A program made the position numbers and the translations under genes. Positions 1 to 7,249 of a stretch of 55,828 bases of DNA are shown one piece after another (within the stretch, counting starts at the first letter, position 1; each line of letters begins with the position of its first letter). Origin of the DNA: Pseudoxanthomonas koreensis (GTDB taxonomy: Bacteria; Pseudomonadota; Gammaproteobacteria; Xanthomonadales; Xanthomonadaceae); assembly GCF_010093225.1 (NCBI RefSeq), contig NZ_PDWM01000019.1, positions 1 through 55,828 of the forward strand, read 5' to 3'. The notes under the pieces were generated by a model. The model made no database searches, was not told the origin of the DNA, and saw only the letters and a program-made list of their open reading frames with translations.

Positions 1-60
1 CGGATCGCCCAGCCGCTCACGCTTGGCCTTGCGCTCGTCCCCGGCAAACAGGCTGATCAT
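1..60 (-). CDS. IS5-family transposase, N-terminal fragment (cut by window edge)
   Basis: Reading the minus strand from the ATG at 60, the first 20 residues begin MISLFAGDERKAKRERLGDP and run off the window. A short start with Phe followed by a charged stretch and an LGDP segment resembles the N-terminus of IS5-family DDE transposases, whose next block is normally a VDFAALA-type segment. That match is from memory of the family, on 20 residues only. It is supported by the context: just upstream (61-124) the sequence stops matching the pigment operon, and a repeat element is cut at the junction. The catalytic core is outside the window, so activity cannot be judged. It could instead be an unrelated small cytoplasmic protein. 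Confidence 0.5.
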   Translation of the reverse strand, partial: MISLFAGDERKAKRERLGDP

Positions 61-124
61 CGGTATGGACCTCGGTGCGATGCGAGGTGCTCAGGATACG
101 GGGTGACGGGGGTTTTTAGAGGTG
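1..124 (-). mobile_element. Probable end of an IS5-like insertion sequence
   Basis: The transposase-like start at 60 is preceded on its own strand by a short non-coding stretch. On the minus strand this stretch begins with GGCACCTCTAAAAACC, running down from about 126, a sequence of the general form of IS5-group terminal repeats. At 125 the sequence switches to a perfect 20-bp match with the REP repeat found at 23394-23413. This suggests the element inserted into a REP copy and that its end lies near 124-126. The other end, the second terminal repeat and the target duplication are all outside the window, so the boundary is inferred. Confidence 0.4.
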
Positions 125-144
125 CCCTGAAGTGGGCTCCTACA
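125..144. repeat. Truncated REP element, type A
   Basis: The 20 bases at 125-144 are identical to the gene-proximal part of the REP arm at 23384-23413. The outer ten bases of that arm are absent here and replaced by the presumed insertion-sequence end. The element overlaps the 3' end of the dehydratase gene and supplies its TAG stop codon (140-142 on the minus strand). Confidence 0.75.
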
Positions 145-616
145 GGGGAGCCACGGGCGGTGCGGTGGACTCGGGGGACGCCAGGAGCTTCGCGGTGGCG
201 CGACCGCGGGCGAGCAGGCGGCCTTCGTGGAGGAGGCGGAAGGCGTACTGCTGGCTGGCTTCGCCGGCCGCGAGCAGCTCGGCCTCTCCGTCCAGCGCGC
301 CGTACAGGTCGTCCAGGCGCGCCACCGCCAGTTCGATCCCGCGCAGCGCCACCAGCACGCCCGCAGCCGCGCGGCCACCCTGCGCGGAGGCCAGCAGGCC
401 ACCGTGCACGGCCATCGCCTGGGCGCCGTATTCGCACAGCGCCACCGCAGGCAGGCGGCCGCGGACACGCAGCGGATGCGCCGCACCGGTGTGGTTGCGC
501 GCGCGCAGGCGGATGCGCTGCGCGTCCCATTCCAGCACTTCGTCCCACAGGCACATCGGGCCCTGGTGCGGGACCAGGGCGAGGATGCCGGCGCGATCCA
601 GCACCGCCGCGCTCAC
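140..616 (-). CDS. Hotdog-fold 3-hydroxyacyl-ACP dehydratase of the aryl polyene cluster
   Basis: A 158-residue protein of the ApeP/COG4706 type, predicted to dehydrate 3-hydroxyacyl-ACP intermediates during polyene chain growth. The N-terminal block VPHQGPMCLWDEV (about residues 15-27) holds the His-Gln-Gly-Pro-Met signature of this hotdog subgroup, followed by a helix-rich segment containing LCEYGAQAMAVHGG. I chose the GTG at 616, which overlaps the exporter's TGA as GTGA and implies translational coupling. The stop codon TAG lies inside a REP repeat, so the last residues may have been altered by that repeat's arrival. It is the last pigment gene seen before the insertion-sequence end. Family assignment is firm; the exact step is inferred from aryl polyene clusters. 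Confidence 0.82.
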   Translation of the reverse strand: MSAAVLDRAGILALVPHQGPMCLWDEVLEWDAQRIRLRARNHTGAAHPLRVRGRLPAVALCEYGAQAMAVHGGLLASAQGGRAAAGVLVALRGIELAVARLDDLYGALDGEAELLAAGEASQQYAFRLLHEGRLLARGRATAKLLASPESTAPPVAPL

Positions 617-2961
617 GCCCCGCGCTCCATCGCCGGCGCACGCGCAACCAGCAGCGCCAGGGCGAAGTTGAACAGCACGCCCAGGGCGACGGTGCCGCCG
701 ATCGCGCGCAGCACCGGGATCGAGGACAGCGCCAGCAGGCTGAACACCAGCAGCGTGGTCAGGCTGCATACGATCACCGCGTGCAGGGTCCGCAGCTGTC
801 CATCGCGATCGTCGCCGGCGTGGTCGAAGAACAGTGCGTAGTCCAGGCCAAGACCGGCGGCCAGCACCAGCGAGACCAGGTGGAACAGGTTCAGTTCCAC
901 GCCCAGGCCGCGCAGCACCGCCAGGATCAACAAGGTGGATACGGCCATCGGCGCGAGCACGCGCAGCACCCGGCGCGGCGCGCGCAGGGCCAGCCACACG
1001 GTGCCGGCCAGCAGCAGCGCGGCCACCGCCAGCGCGGCGAGCGCGCGCAGCCGCCACTGCGCGACCAGCGATTCGGAGGCCTGCTTCAGGTCCAGCAGTT
1101 GCGTGCCCAGCGGTTCGACCGCTGCCGCCAGCGCGGCCGGATCGTGCAGCCCGGTGAGCGAGACCAGCGCGGTGGCGTGGCCCTCGCCACGCAGCAGCAG
1201 GCCGGAGACCGCCAGTTCCAGCGGCGTGCCTGCGAGGTCGTCGGCGGCAAGCGGCAGCGCCGCGCGTGCGGTGGCCACGTCCTCGACGAACGGCGCGAAG
1301 GCATCGTCGCGGAACGGCAGGTCGGCCAGCGCTTCGGCCAGCGCCTGCTGCAACTGCGGCGTGTCCGGCAGCGCGGCCTGGCGCGCGCGCTGGGTGGCGG
1401 TGCTGGGCAGGTAGCGCGCGGCCAGGTCGTAGCCGTCGAGCACGCCTTGCGACTGCAACCGCTGCAGCACCGGCGCCAGGCGTTCGGAGGCCCGCAGCAC
1501 CGCTTCGGCATCGGCGCCCTGCACGGCAAGCAGATAACGCACGTCCGGCGCGCCCAGTTCGGCGCGCAGCTGCGCATCGCGCTGCAGGTCCGCCGGCGGC
1601 ACCGGGGTCAGCCGCGAGAGATCGTTCTGCCAGAACGCGCCGGGTGCGAAGGCGGCCACCACCAGCGCTGCCAGCGCCAGCGCCACCAGCGCAAGGCGCG
1701 GCCGCGGCAGCCGCTCGATGCCGCGCCACAGTCGCGCCAGCCACGGCGAATGCGCCGGGTCGCGGCGCGCCGGCAGCACCACGCGTGGCAGCAACCAGCG
1801 CGTGGTCGCGGCGGCCACGCCCAGCCCGGCGATGGTGAACACCGCCAGCTGCTGCAGTCCTTCGACGCCGGAGAGCAGGAAGGTCGCGTAGGCAATACAG
1901 GTGGCGACCACGCCGGTCGCCAGGGTCGGCCACAACGCGCGCACCGTCTCGCGCGGCGGCTGGCCCGGGCGCAGGTGGCTGAAGAAATGGATCGGGTAAT
2001 CCTGGGCGACACCGATGAGGGTGAAGCCGAAGGCGATGGTGATGCCGTGCACGCCGTCGAACAGCAGCGCCACCGCGCCGAGCCCGGCCAGCCCGCCGCT
2101 GGCCAGCGGCAGCGCGCCGAACAGCGGCATGCTCCAGCGCCGGTAGGCCAGGCCCAGCAACAGCAGCAGGCCGAGCGTGTCGGCGGTGCCGATCCAGCGC
2201 ATCTCGCGCTCGGTGCGGTCGCGGATAGCCACGGCGAAGGCACCGGGGCCGGAGATTTCCAGTCGCGCCGCGGTGGCGTCGTCGCGCGCCGTCGCCGCGA
2301 ACGCCTCCTGGATCGCCGCCAGTGCCGCCTGCTGGCCGGCGCTGTCGAAGCCGGCGGCATGGGTCTGCACCAGCAGCAGCGCCTGCGTGCCGGCGCGGTC
2401 GAACCATACGCCATGGCGCCGCTCCGGTGCGTTGGCCGGCTGCCACCGTTCGGCCAGGCGCAGGGTTTCCAGGGTCGGGTCGGAGGGCAGCAGCGGTTCG
2501 ACCAGTGCCGCGGCCGGCGAGCCCAGGTCCTGCATCCGCTGTTCGAGTTCGTCGCGCAGGAACACGGCGTCCAGCGGCTGCGTGTCCATGGTCGGCGACA
2601 GCAGGTAACGGTACGGACGCAGCTGAGCGGGCACCGCGTCGATGCCGCCGTGCCCGCCGTTGGCGGCGAGCGCGATCTCCGGCCGTGCCGCCAGCGCGGA
2701 ACGCAGCGCCTGCGATCGCGTGGCCAACGCCTCGGGCGGCGCGCCGGACAGCGCCAGCAGCAGCACGCGCGAACCCGGCCCTTCGCCCAGTTCGTCCACC
2801 AGCAGCACCTGTGCCGGCGTGCGCGGCGTGGGCAGGAAGCGGCGCAGGTCCTCTTCCATGCGCAGGCCGCGGCCCAGCGCCCACGTGGCGATGGCGAGCA
2901 CCGCCAGCCACGCCAGCAGCAGCACCAGGCGCATGCGCCGCGGACGCGCGCCTTCGTTCAT
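613..2961 (-). CDS. MMPL/RND-family exporter of the xanthomonadin cluster
   Basis: A 782-residue inner-membrane protein of the RND superfamily (MMPL type). It is predicted to move the pigment or its lipid conjugate from the inner to the outer membrane together with the LolA-like partner encoded just upstream. One transmembrane helix near residues 10-30 is followed by a large periplasmic loop, a group of helices near 240-410, a second loop, and a C-terminal helix group containing GLDYALFFDHAGDD. This is the two-fold repeat expected of the family. The ATG at 2961 begins MNEGARPRRMRL, directly before the first membrane helix, and overlaps the LolA-like gene's stop (2958-2960). A longer upstream reading frame exists but is arginine-rich out-of-family sequence. 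Equivalent exporters occur in every described aryl polyene cluster. Confidence 0.88.
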   Translation of the reverse strand: MNEGARPRRMRLVLLLAWLAVLAIATWALGRGLRMEEDLRRFLPTPRTPAQVLLVDELGEGPGSRVLLLALSGAPPEALATRSQALRSALAARPEIALAANGGHGGIDAVPAQLRPYRYLLSPTMDTQPLDAVFLRDELEQRMQDLGSPAAALVEPLLPSDPTLETLRLAERWQPANAPERRHGVWFDRAGTQALLLVQTHAAGFDSAGQQAALAAIQEAFAATARDDATAARLEISGPGAFAVAIRDRTEREMRWIGTADTLGLLLLLGLAYRRWSMPLFGALPLASGGLAGLGAVALLFDGVHGITIAFGFTLIGVAQDYPIHFFSHLRPGQPPRETVRALWPTLATGVVATCIAYATFLLSGVEGLQQLAVFTIAGLGVAAATTRWLLPRVVLPARRDPAHSPWLARLWRGIERLPRPRLALVALALAALVVAAFAPGAFWQNDLSRLTPVPPADLQRDAQLRAELGAPDVRYLLAVQGADAEAVLRASERLAPVLQRLQSQGVLDGYDLAARYLPSTATQRARQAALPDTPQLQQALAEALADLPFRDDAFAPFVEDVATARAALPLAADDLAGTPLELAVSGLLLRGEGHATALVSLTGLHDPAALAAAVEPLGTQLLDLKQASESLVAQWRLRALAALAVAALLLAGTVWLALRAPRRVLRVLAPMAVSTLLILAVLRGLGVELNLFHLVSLVLAAGLGLDYALFFDHAGDDRDGQLRTLHAVIVCSLTTLLVFSLLALSSIPVLRAIGGTVALGVLFNFALALLVARAPAMERGA

Positions 2962-3647
2962 CGCGTGCCGTCGCCGTGGCACAGCGCGGCCAGCGCAGCG
3001 GCATCGGCCACGCCGGCCGCGGCCTCGGCCGCGGTGCCCATCAGCGTGCGCTGCGGCGGACCCTTGGCCGGATGGTTCTCCACGCAGCGCAGCTCGGCAT
3101 CCCGGCCATGCAGGTCGATGCGCTGCAGCGCGGCGGCCAGGCGCGGATCGCGCGGCAGCAGCCGCAACTGCCATTGCCCGCGCGAGCCGCTGGCCTCCAG
3201 CATGTAGGTCTGCCGCAGCAGTTCGGCGTCGCCGGCCAGCAGCGCGCCGAAGCCGGCCTGCACCGCGGCCAGTTCCGGCACCTGGCGCAGGGCGAGGCGG
3301 CGCGGCGCGCGGCCGGCGCGCTCTACGACCGCTTCGCCGCCGGCCAGGGTCGTGGTCTCTGCGTAGGGCACGCGCACCTGGCGGACCAGGCGGTCGTCGG
3401 CCTCGCGCCGGTACTCGCCTTCCAGCCGCAGCGGCTGCTTGAGCATCGGCGAATCGCGCAGTTCGACGAAACCGGTGCGGCTGGGCGCCGGCCGCGCCAC
3501 CGCCTGCAGGATCCAGGCCGCGTCGACCGGCACCGCGTCGCCAGCTGCGGCGGCGTCAGGCGCGGCGAGTCCCGGCGCCGTCACCGCGCACAGCAGGATC
3601 GCCAGCCGGGACCACGCGCGCGGACCGGCGCTCGAACGGGATCTCAT
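2958..3647 (-). CDS. LolA-like outer-membrane lipoprotein carrier-type protein
   Basis: A 229-residue exported protein. An Arg-rich N-terminus leads into a hydrophobic segment (about residues 14-28, RLAILLCAVTAPGLA) and an Ala-rich cleavage region. The mature part has a LolA/VioE-like beta-rich pattern, for example SRTGFVELRDSPMLKQPL and an EGEYRRE strand. Aryl polyene clusters carry such a protein next to the MMPL exporter, where it is thought to chaperone the lipid-linked pigment across the periplasm. The ATG at 3647 lies 92 bp inside the upstream acyltransferase gene. No later in-frame ATG precedes the signal sequence, so the overlap looks real, though a GTG start cannot be excluded. Confidence 0.75.
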   Translation of the reverse strand: MRSRSSAGPRAWSRLAILLCAVTAPGLAAPDAAAAGDAVPVDAAWILQAVARPAPSRTGFVELRDSPMLKQPLRLEGEYRREADDRLVRQVRVPYAETTTLAGGEAVVERAGRAPRRLALRQVPELAAVQAGFGALLAGDAELLRQTYMLEASGSRGQWQLRLLPRDPRLAAALQRIDLHGRDAELRCVENHPAKGPPQRTLMGTAAEAAAGVADAAALAALCHGDGTR

Positions 3648-4581
3648 CGCCACTGTCGCTCCAGAAATCGTAGAAGTTGAACCAGTTGCGCGGTGCCTGC
3701 CGCGCGTGGTGTTCCAGCCGCCGCGCGTACGCGGCCACCTGCCCGCGCAGCCATTCGGCGCGCGCGCCGCGCGGCGGTGGCGGGCCTTCGACCGCCGGAT
3801 CGAGGAAGGGTTCGAAGTGCAGGTCGTAGCGCCTGCCGCCGCGGTACAGGCCGAAGCACAGCAGCACCGGTGCGTGCAGCGCCGCGGCCAGCTTCCACGG
3901 CGTGAGCGGGAAGTGCGCCGGCTGGCCGAGGAACGGCACCGCGGCGGTGTCCTCGTGCGGCTGCGCGCGGTCGACCAGCAGCGCGACCAGCGCACCGGCC
4001 TCCAGCGCCTGCTGGATTTCCAGCGCGATCTCCACGCCCGGCCGGCCGCCATCGATCACCGCGCCGGCCATCGCCGGATCGAGCGAATCGAAGATCCCGG
4101 TGAGCACCGGGTTCTGCGCACGGTCGAGCACGATCCGCACCTGCAGGCCCGGGCGCGTGCGCGACAGCGTGCGCAGTGCGTCGAAACTGCCCAGGTGCGA
4201 TCCGAACAGCAGCGCGCCGCGGCCGGCATCGAGCAGCGCTTCCAGCGGCGCCAGGCCATGCACGCGGATATCGAAGCGCCCGCCCTGCCCGCCGAGCAGA
4301 TAGATCCGGTCGAGAATGGTCGCGGCGAAGGCGTGGATGTGGCGCGCCGCGGCCCAGTTGCCCGCGCGGCGCCCGTGCACGCGCGACAGCCAGGCCCGCG
4401 AAGCACGCCGCTCCGGGCCGCGCACCACCAGGAAATACAGCGTGATCGGATACAGGCACAACCGGGCCAGCCCGCGCCCGCCGTGGCGGGCGATACCGAC
4501 GATCAGCGCCAGCGAGGCGCGGGTGCCGCCCTCGGGCCGCCGCTTCCACGACGGCTCCGACGGCGCGCGGTTTTCAGCCAT
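3556..4581 (-). CDS. LpxL/HtrB-like lysophospholipid acyltransferase of the pigment cluster
   Basis: A 341-residue membrane-associated acyltransferase. The HX4D catalytic motif is visible as H129-D134 in SHLGSFD, followed by segments typical of LpxL-like enzymes (LLVDRAQPHED, PFLGQPAHFPLTPWKLAAAL). In aryl polyene systems this enzyme is thought to join the polyene acyl chain to a lipid or sugar anchor. In E. coli-type clusters it is fused to a glycosyltransferase; here no glycosyltransferase domain is present. The ATG at 4581 overlaps the preceding dehydratase's stop by 8 bp. Its own 3' end overlaps the LolA-like gene by 92 bp, so the genes are almost certainly one transcript. Confidence 0.85.
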   Translation of the reverse strand: MAENRAPSEPSWKRRPEGGTRASLALIVGIARHGGRGLARLCLYPITLYFLVVRGPERRASRAWLSRVHGRRAGNWAAARHIHAFAATILDRIYLLGGQGGRFDIRVHGLAPLEALLDAGRGALLFGSHLGSFDALRTLSRTRPGLQVRIVLDRAQNPVLTGIFDSLDPAMAGAVIDGGRPGVEIALEIQQALEAGALVALLVDRAQPHEDTAAVPFLGQPAHFPLTPWKLAAALHAPVLLCFGLYRGGRRYDLHFEPFLDPAVEGPPPPRGARAEWLRGQVAAYARRLEHHARQAPRNWFNFYDFWSDSGDEIPFERRSARVVPAGDPAVRGDGAGTRRA

Positions 4582-4894
4582 GCGCCACCACCTGCGCATC
4601 GCCGCCTGCGTCCGCTGCCGATGCCTGCACCTCGCCGCGCGCGAGCACGCCTTCGCGGCCGCGCACCTCGAAGCGCCAGCACGGCGCCGCCCCGGACAGC
4701 ACCACCTCGGCCTCCTCTCCCGGCAACAGCGGCCGCAGGAATTTCACCTGCGGCAGCCGCAGCGGGCCGAGCGGCCCGTGCCCGGCCTCGACCGCGGCGA
4801 GCACGCGCTCCAGCACCACCACCCCGGGCACCAGCGGGCGGCCGGGGAAGTGCCCGTCCAGGCAGGAATCGTCGCTTGGGATCCGGAAACGCAT
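4574..4894 (-). CDS. Short FabZ-like hotdog dehydratase (ApeI type)
   Basis: A 106-residue hotdog protein starting MRFRIPSDDSCLDGHFPGRP. The HFPGRPLVPGVV block is the conserved active-site loop of FabZ/FabA-like dehydratases (His at residue 15). The acidic residue normally supplied on the partner helix falls in VVVLERVLAAVE. At this length it matches the small ApeI-type dehydratases of aryl polyene clusters rather than housekeeping FabZ (about 150 residues). The ATG at 4894 lies 34 bp after the membrane protein gene's stop. A second, longer dehydratase is encoded at the end of the operon, so the two may form a heteromer, as reported for ApeI/ApeP-type pairs. Confidence 0.82.
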   Translation of the reverse strand: MRFRIPSDDSCLDGHFPGRPLVPGVVVLERVLAAVEAGHGPLGPLRLPQVKFLRPLLPGEEAEVVLSGAAPCWRFEVRGREGVLARGEVQASAADAGGDAQVVAHG

Positions 4895-4928
4895 GGGCCA
4901 AGGATACGGCGCAGGCCGGACGCGCGCG

Positions 4929-5684
4929 TCAGCGCAGCAGGCCGCGCCAGAACGCCGGGCCCAGCGCGGCCATGCGCCGCGCGAATTCGAAGGCGTTGCG
5001 GTACGGCCGTTGCGGGAAGCGGCGCTTGCGGTACTGGAACTCGGCCAGCATGAAGCCGCCGACCACGCCGTAGTTGAGCAGGTTGGCGAACCACGACCAC
5101 GCCGCGTGCGGCACCGCCACCCACGGCTCGACGCCGAATGCATGCAGCACCCCGCCCGGCACCGCGCACAGCGCCAGCAGCGCGTTGGCCAGGGCCAGGA
5201 ACGCCAGCAGCGCCGCCCAGGCCGCGGTCAGGCGGCGGGCGTAGCCGGGCAATCCCGGCGGAACCGGCCAGCCGGCCTGCGCGTACAGCGCGACCACGAT
5301 CCGCTCCACCAGCGGCGCATGTCCGGCGCGCAGGCTGCGCGCGAACCACCACGCCAGCCAGCCGGTGAACAGCACCGGCGGCGCCAGCAGCAGCAGCTCC
5401 AGCCAGGCCGAGCCGGCCGCTGCCGCCAGCCACGCCAGCAGCAGCGCGAGCACGCCCAGCGCCCACCAGCGCCGGTGCAGCAGCGGGCGCAGCAGCAACA
5501 GCAGGGCCAGGTCGGCCAGTGCCAGCGCCGCCCAGGGGCCACCCCGCGCGCCGGCCAGGTGGGCCAGGACCGGATAGGCCACGACCAGCAGCACTTCCAG
5601 CGGCAGGGCCAGCGCGGCGATGCGGTCGCGGCCGGCCGGGTCTTCCACGGCGCCCGCCTCAGCCGGCGCGCTGCGACTGGACAT
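4929..5684 (-). CDS. COG4648-type integral membrane protein of the aryl polyene cluster
   Basis: A 251-residue protein with six or more hydrophobic segments (LALPLEVLLVVAYPVLAHL, LALADLALLLLL, LLALLLAWLAAAA, LLLLAPPVLFTGWLAWWFA and others). A conserved C-terminal cytoplasmic block follows (EFQYRKRRFPQRPYRN). This family is found almost only in aryl polyene clusters, between the ACP and dehydratase genes, which is its place here. Its biochemical role is not established. The ATG at 5684 overlaps the ACP gene's 3' end by 26 bp. Confidence 0.82.
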   Translation of the reverse strand: MSSRSAPAEAGAVEDPAGRDRIAALALPLEVLLVVAYPVLAHLAGARGGPWAALALADLALLLLLRPLLHRRWWALGVLALLLAWLAAAAGSAWLELLLLAPPVLFTGWLAWWFARSLRAGHAPLVERIVVALYAQAGWPVPPGLPGYARRLTAAWAALLAFLALANALLALCAVPGGVLHAFGVEPWVAVPHAAWSWFANLLNYGVVGGFMLAEFQYRKRRFPQRPYRNAFEFARRMAALGPAFWRGLLR

Positions 5685-5928
5685 GCGCCGACAGCGCGCG
5701 CAGCGAAGCGAAGATGCGGCTGTTGTCCTCGCCGTCGGCGCGCAACTGCACGCCGTAGCGCTTGCCCACCGCCAGCGCCAGTTCCAGCGCGTCGATCGAA
5801 TCCAGCCCCAGGCCGTCGTTGAACAGCGGCGCTTCCGGGTCGATCGCCTGCGGCGCCACGCCTTCCAGGTTCAGGCTCTCGACCAGGAGCTGGGCCAGTT
5901 CGCGTTCGGCGTCGGTCTGTTGCTGCAT
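5659..5928 (-). CDS. xanC: Acyl carrier protein of the xanthomonadin cluster
   Basis: An 89-residue acyl carrier protein. The phosphopantetheine attachment site is Ser44 in GLGLDSIDALEL, preceded by the usual acidic helix I region. It carries the aromatic starter and the growing polyene. The ATG at 5928 gives a standard ACP length and is the first gene of the minus-strand operon, with a spacer of about 150 bp before the first divergent start. Activation needs a phosphopantetheinyl transferase, and a candidate is encoded at 44945-45556. The name follows the Xanthomonas ACP gene xanC. Confidence 0.88.
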   Translation of the reverse strand: MQQQTDAERELAQLLVESLNLEGVAPQAIDPEAPLFNDGLGLDSIDALELALAVGKRYGVQLRADGEDNSRIFASLRALSAHVQSQRAG

Positions 5929-6038
5929 CGTTCGGTTCCGGGGGGAGCTTGCAAGGCCGGCCACGATCCGGCATCGGCCGCCGGCGCGCAAGCCCGGATG
6001 ACGTCGTTGCCCGGTGAAACCGCGCGGGAAGCCCGCGT

Positions 6039-6044
6039 TATCAT
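6039..6044 (+). promoter_or_regulatory. Candidate -10 element (TATCAT) for xanB2
   Basis: A TATCAT hexamer lies in the spacer between the divergent ACP gene and xanB2. It would place a transcription start near 6051. No convincing -35 box is visible at the expected distance. Confidence 0.35.
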
Positions 6045-6080
6045 TTGTGCACCCCACCCGCGACCCGCAGCTGCCCCCGC

Positions 6081-6212
6081 ATGACCCCGTCCGCACCGCC
6101 GTATCCCCCGATCGCGCCCGCCGCGGCGCACCCGGAGACGGCTCACGGCGCGGCCACCGGCGGGACCGGCGGGCGCTCCAGGGGCGACACACTGCAGGGC
6201 GGCAACCCGTGA
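6081..6212 (+). CDS. Possible 43-codon upstream ORF of xanB2
   Basis: An ATG at 6081 opens a 43-residue Pro/Ala/Gly-rich reading frame starting MTPSAPPYPP. Its TGA (6210-6212) overlaps the GTG chosen for xanB2 as GTGA. The overlap is the form used for translational coupling. However, the composition is what random high-GC sequence would give, and no Shine-Dalgarno sequence is obvious. It may be a leader peptide or nothing. Confidence 0.2.
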   Translation: MTPSAPPYPPIAPAAAHPETAHGAATGGTGGRSRGDTLQGGNP

Positions 6213-7231
6213 GCCGGCCGCAGCCCTTCGACACCGCCCCGGCCACGCCCGCGCTGGCGTTCTCGTACGCGCCGGCCGACACCCTGGCGCAGCAGCTGGA
6301 CGATCCGCGCGTTCTGGCGGTGTTCGGCTTCGGCGACGCGGCGCCGGTGCTGGACGATCCGCGCTGGTTGCGGGTGCCGCTGCAGCCGCTGCCCGGTTCG
6401 TCGCCGCTGGTCGAGGTCTGGCGCAGCGACGCGCCGGTGGCCAGTGGCCGCGACGACGGCGTGGCGTGGGCCAGCGACGGCCGGCTGCTGTTCGGCGCGA
6501 TCACCGTCGACGAAGCGGACGCCGGCATCGAGGTGGCCACGGCGCAGGCCTACGCGCGCATCCGCGCCTTCCTCGCCGGCAGCAGCACCCCGCACCTGCT
6601 GCGCATCTGGAACTACATGGACGCCATCACCCTGGGTGAAGGCGACGAAGAGCGCTACCGCCGCTTCTGCGTCGGCCGCACCGCGGGCTCGGGCGTGCAA
6701 GCGGCGGAAACCCTGCCGGCGGCCACCGCGATCGGCCGCTGCGACGGCCGCCGCCAGCTGCAGGTGTACTGGCTGGCCGCGCGCGTGCCGGGCACGCCGG
6801 TGGAGAACCCGCGCCAGGTCAGCGCCTACCGCTATCCGCGCGAATACGGCCCGCAGCCGCCCAGCTTCGCCCGGGCGATGCTGCCGCCGGCGGGCGCGGC
6901 GATGCCGCTGCTGCTGTCGGGCACCGCGGCGATCGTCGGCCATGCCTCGCAGCATTCCGGTTCGGTGCAGGCGCAAGTGGACGAGACCCTGGCCAACCTC
7001 CGCGGCGTGATCGACGCCGCCCGGCGCACCGTGCCCGCGCTGCCCGCTGCGCTGGGCGCCGGCAGCCTGCTGAAGGTCTACGTGCGCGACGCGGCCGATG
7101 CCGGCACGGTCGCGCGGCGCCTGGACGAGCAGCTGGACCCGTCGGTGCCGCGCCTGCTGCTGCACGCCCAGGTCTGCCGGCGCGAACTGCGGATGGAGAT
7201 CGACGGCGTGCACGGACCGGCCGCGGGCTGA
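6209..7231 (+). CDS. xanB2: Chorismatase XanB2 (hydroxybenzoate synthase)
   Basis: A 340-residue chorismatase-family enzyme with a YjgF-related fold. XanB2 hydrolyses chorismate to 3- and 4-hydroxybenzoate. 3-Hydroxybenzoate is the xanthomonadin starter; 4-hydroxybenzoate feeds ubiquinone synthesis. Recognisable family segments are LLFGAITVDEADAG, LLRIWNYMDAITLGEGDEERYRRFC, VENPRQVSAYRYPREYGPQ and the C-terminal SGTAAIVGHASQH. I chose the GTG at 6209. It gives the family's usual length (about 335 residues), whereas the longer in-frame extension is Arg-rich and unlike the family. The gene is divergent from the ACP operon. The name rests on recognising these motifs and on the pigment-cluster context. 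Confidence 0.85.
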   Translation: MSRPQPFDTAPATPALAFSYAPADTLAQQLDDPRVLAVFGFGDAAPVLDDPRWLRVPLQPLPGSSPLVEVWRSDAPVASGRDDGVAWASDGRLLFGAITVDEADAGIEVATAQAYARIRAFLAGSSTPHLLRIWNYMDAITLGEGDEERYRRFCVGRTAGSGVQAAETLPAATAIGRCDGRRQLQVYWLAARVPGTPVENPRQVSAYRYPREYGPQPPSFARAMLPPAGAAMPLLLSGTAAIVGHASQHSGSVQAQVDETLANLRGVIDAARRTVPALPAALGAGSLLKVYVRDAADAGTVARRLDEQLDPSVPRLLLHAQVCRRELRMEIDGVHGPAAG

Positions 7232-7249
7232 CCGGCCGCCCCGCAGCCG

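Noticed and set aside
103-3207. A 1034-codon plus-strand reading frame opposite the pigment exporter
   Set aside because: It is Arg/Gln/Gly-rich without any family motif, and lies antisense to the clear MMPL exporter. High GC makes long antisense frames common.
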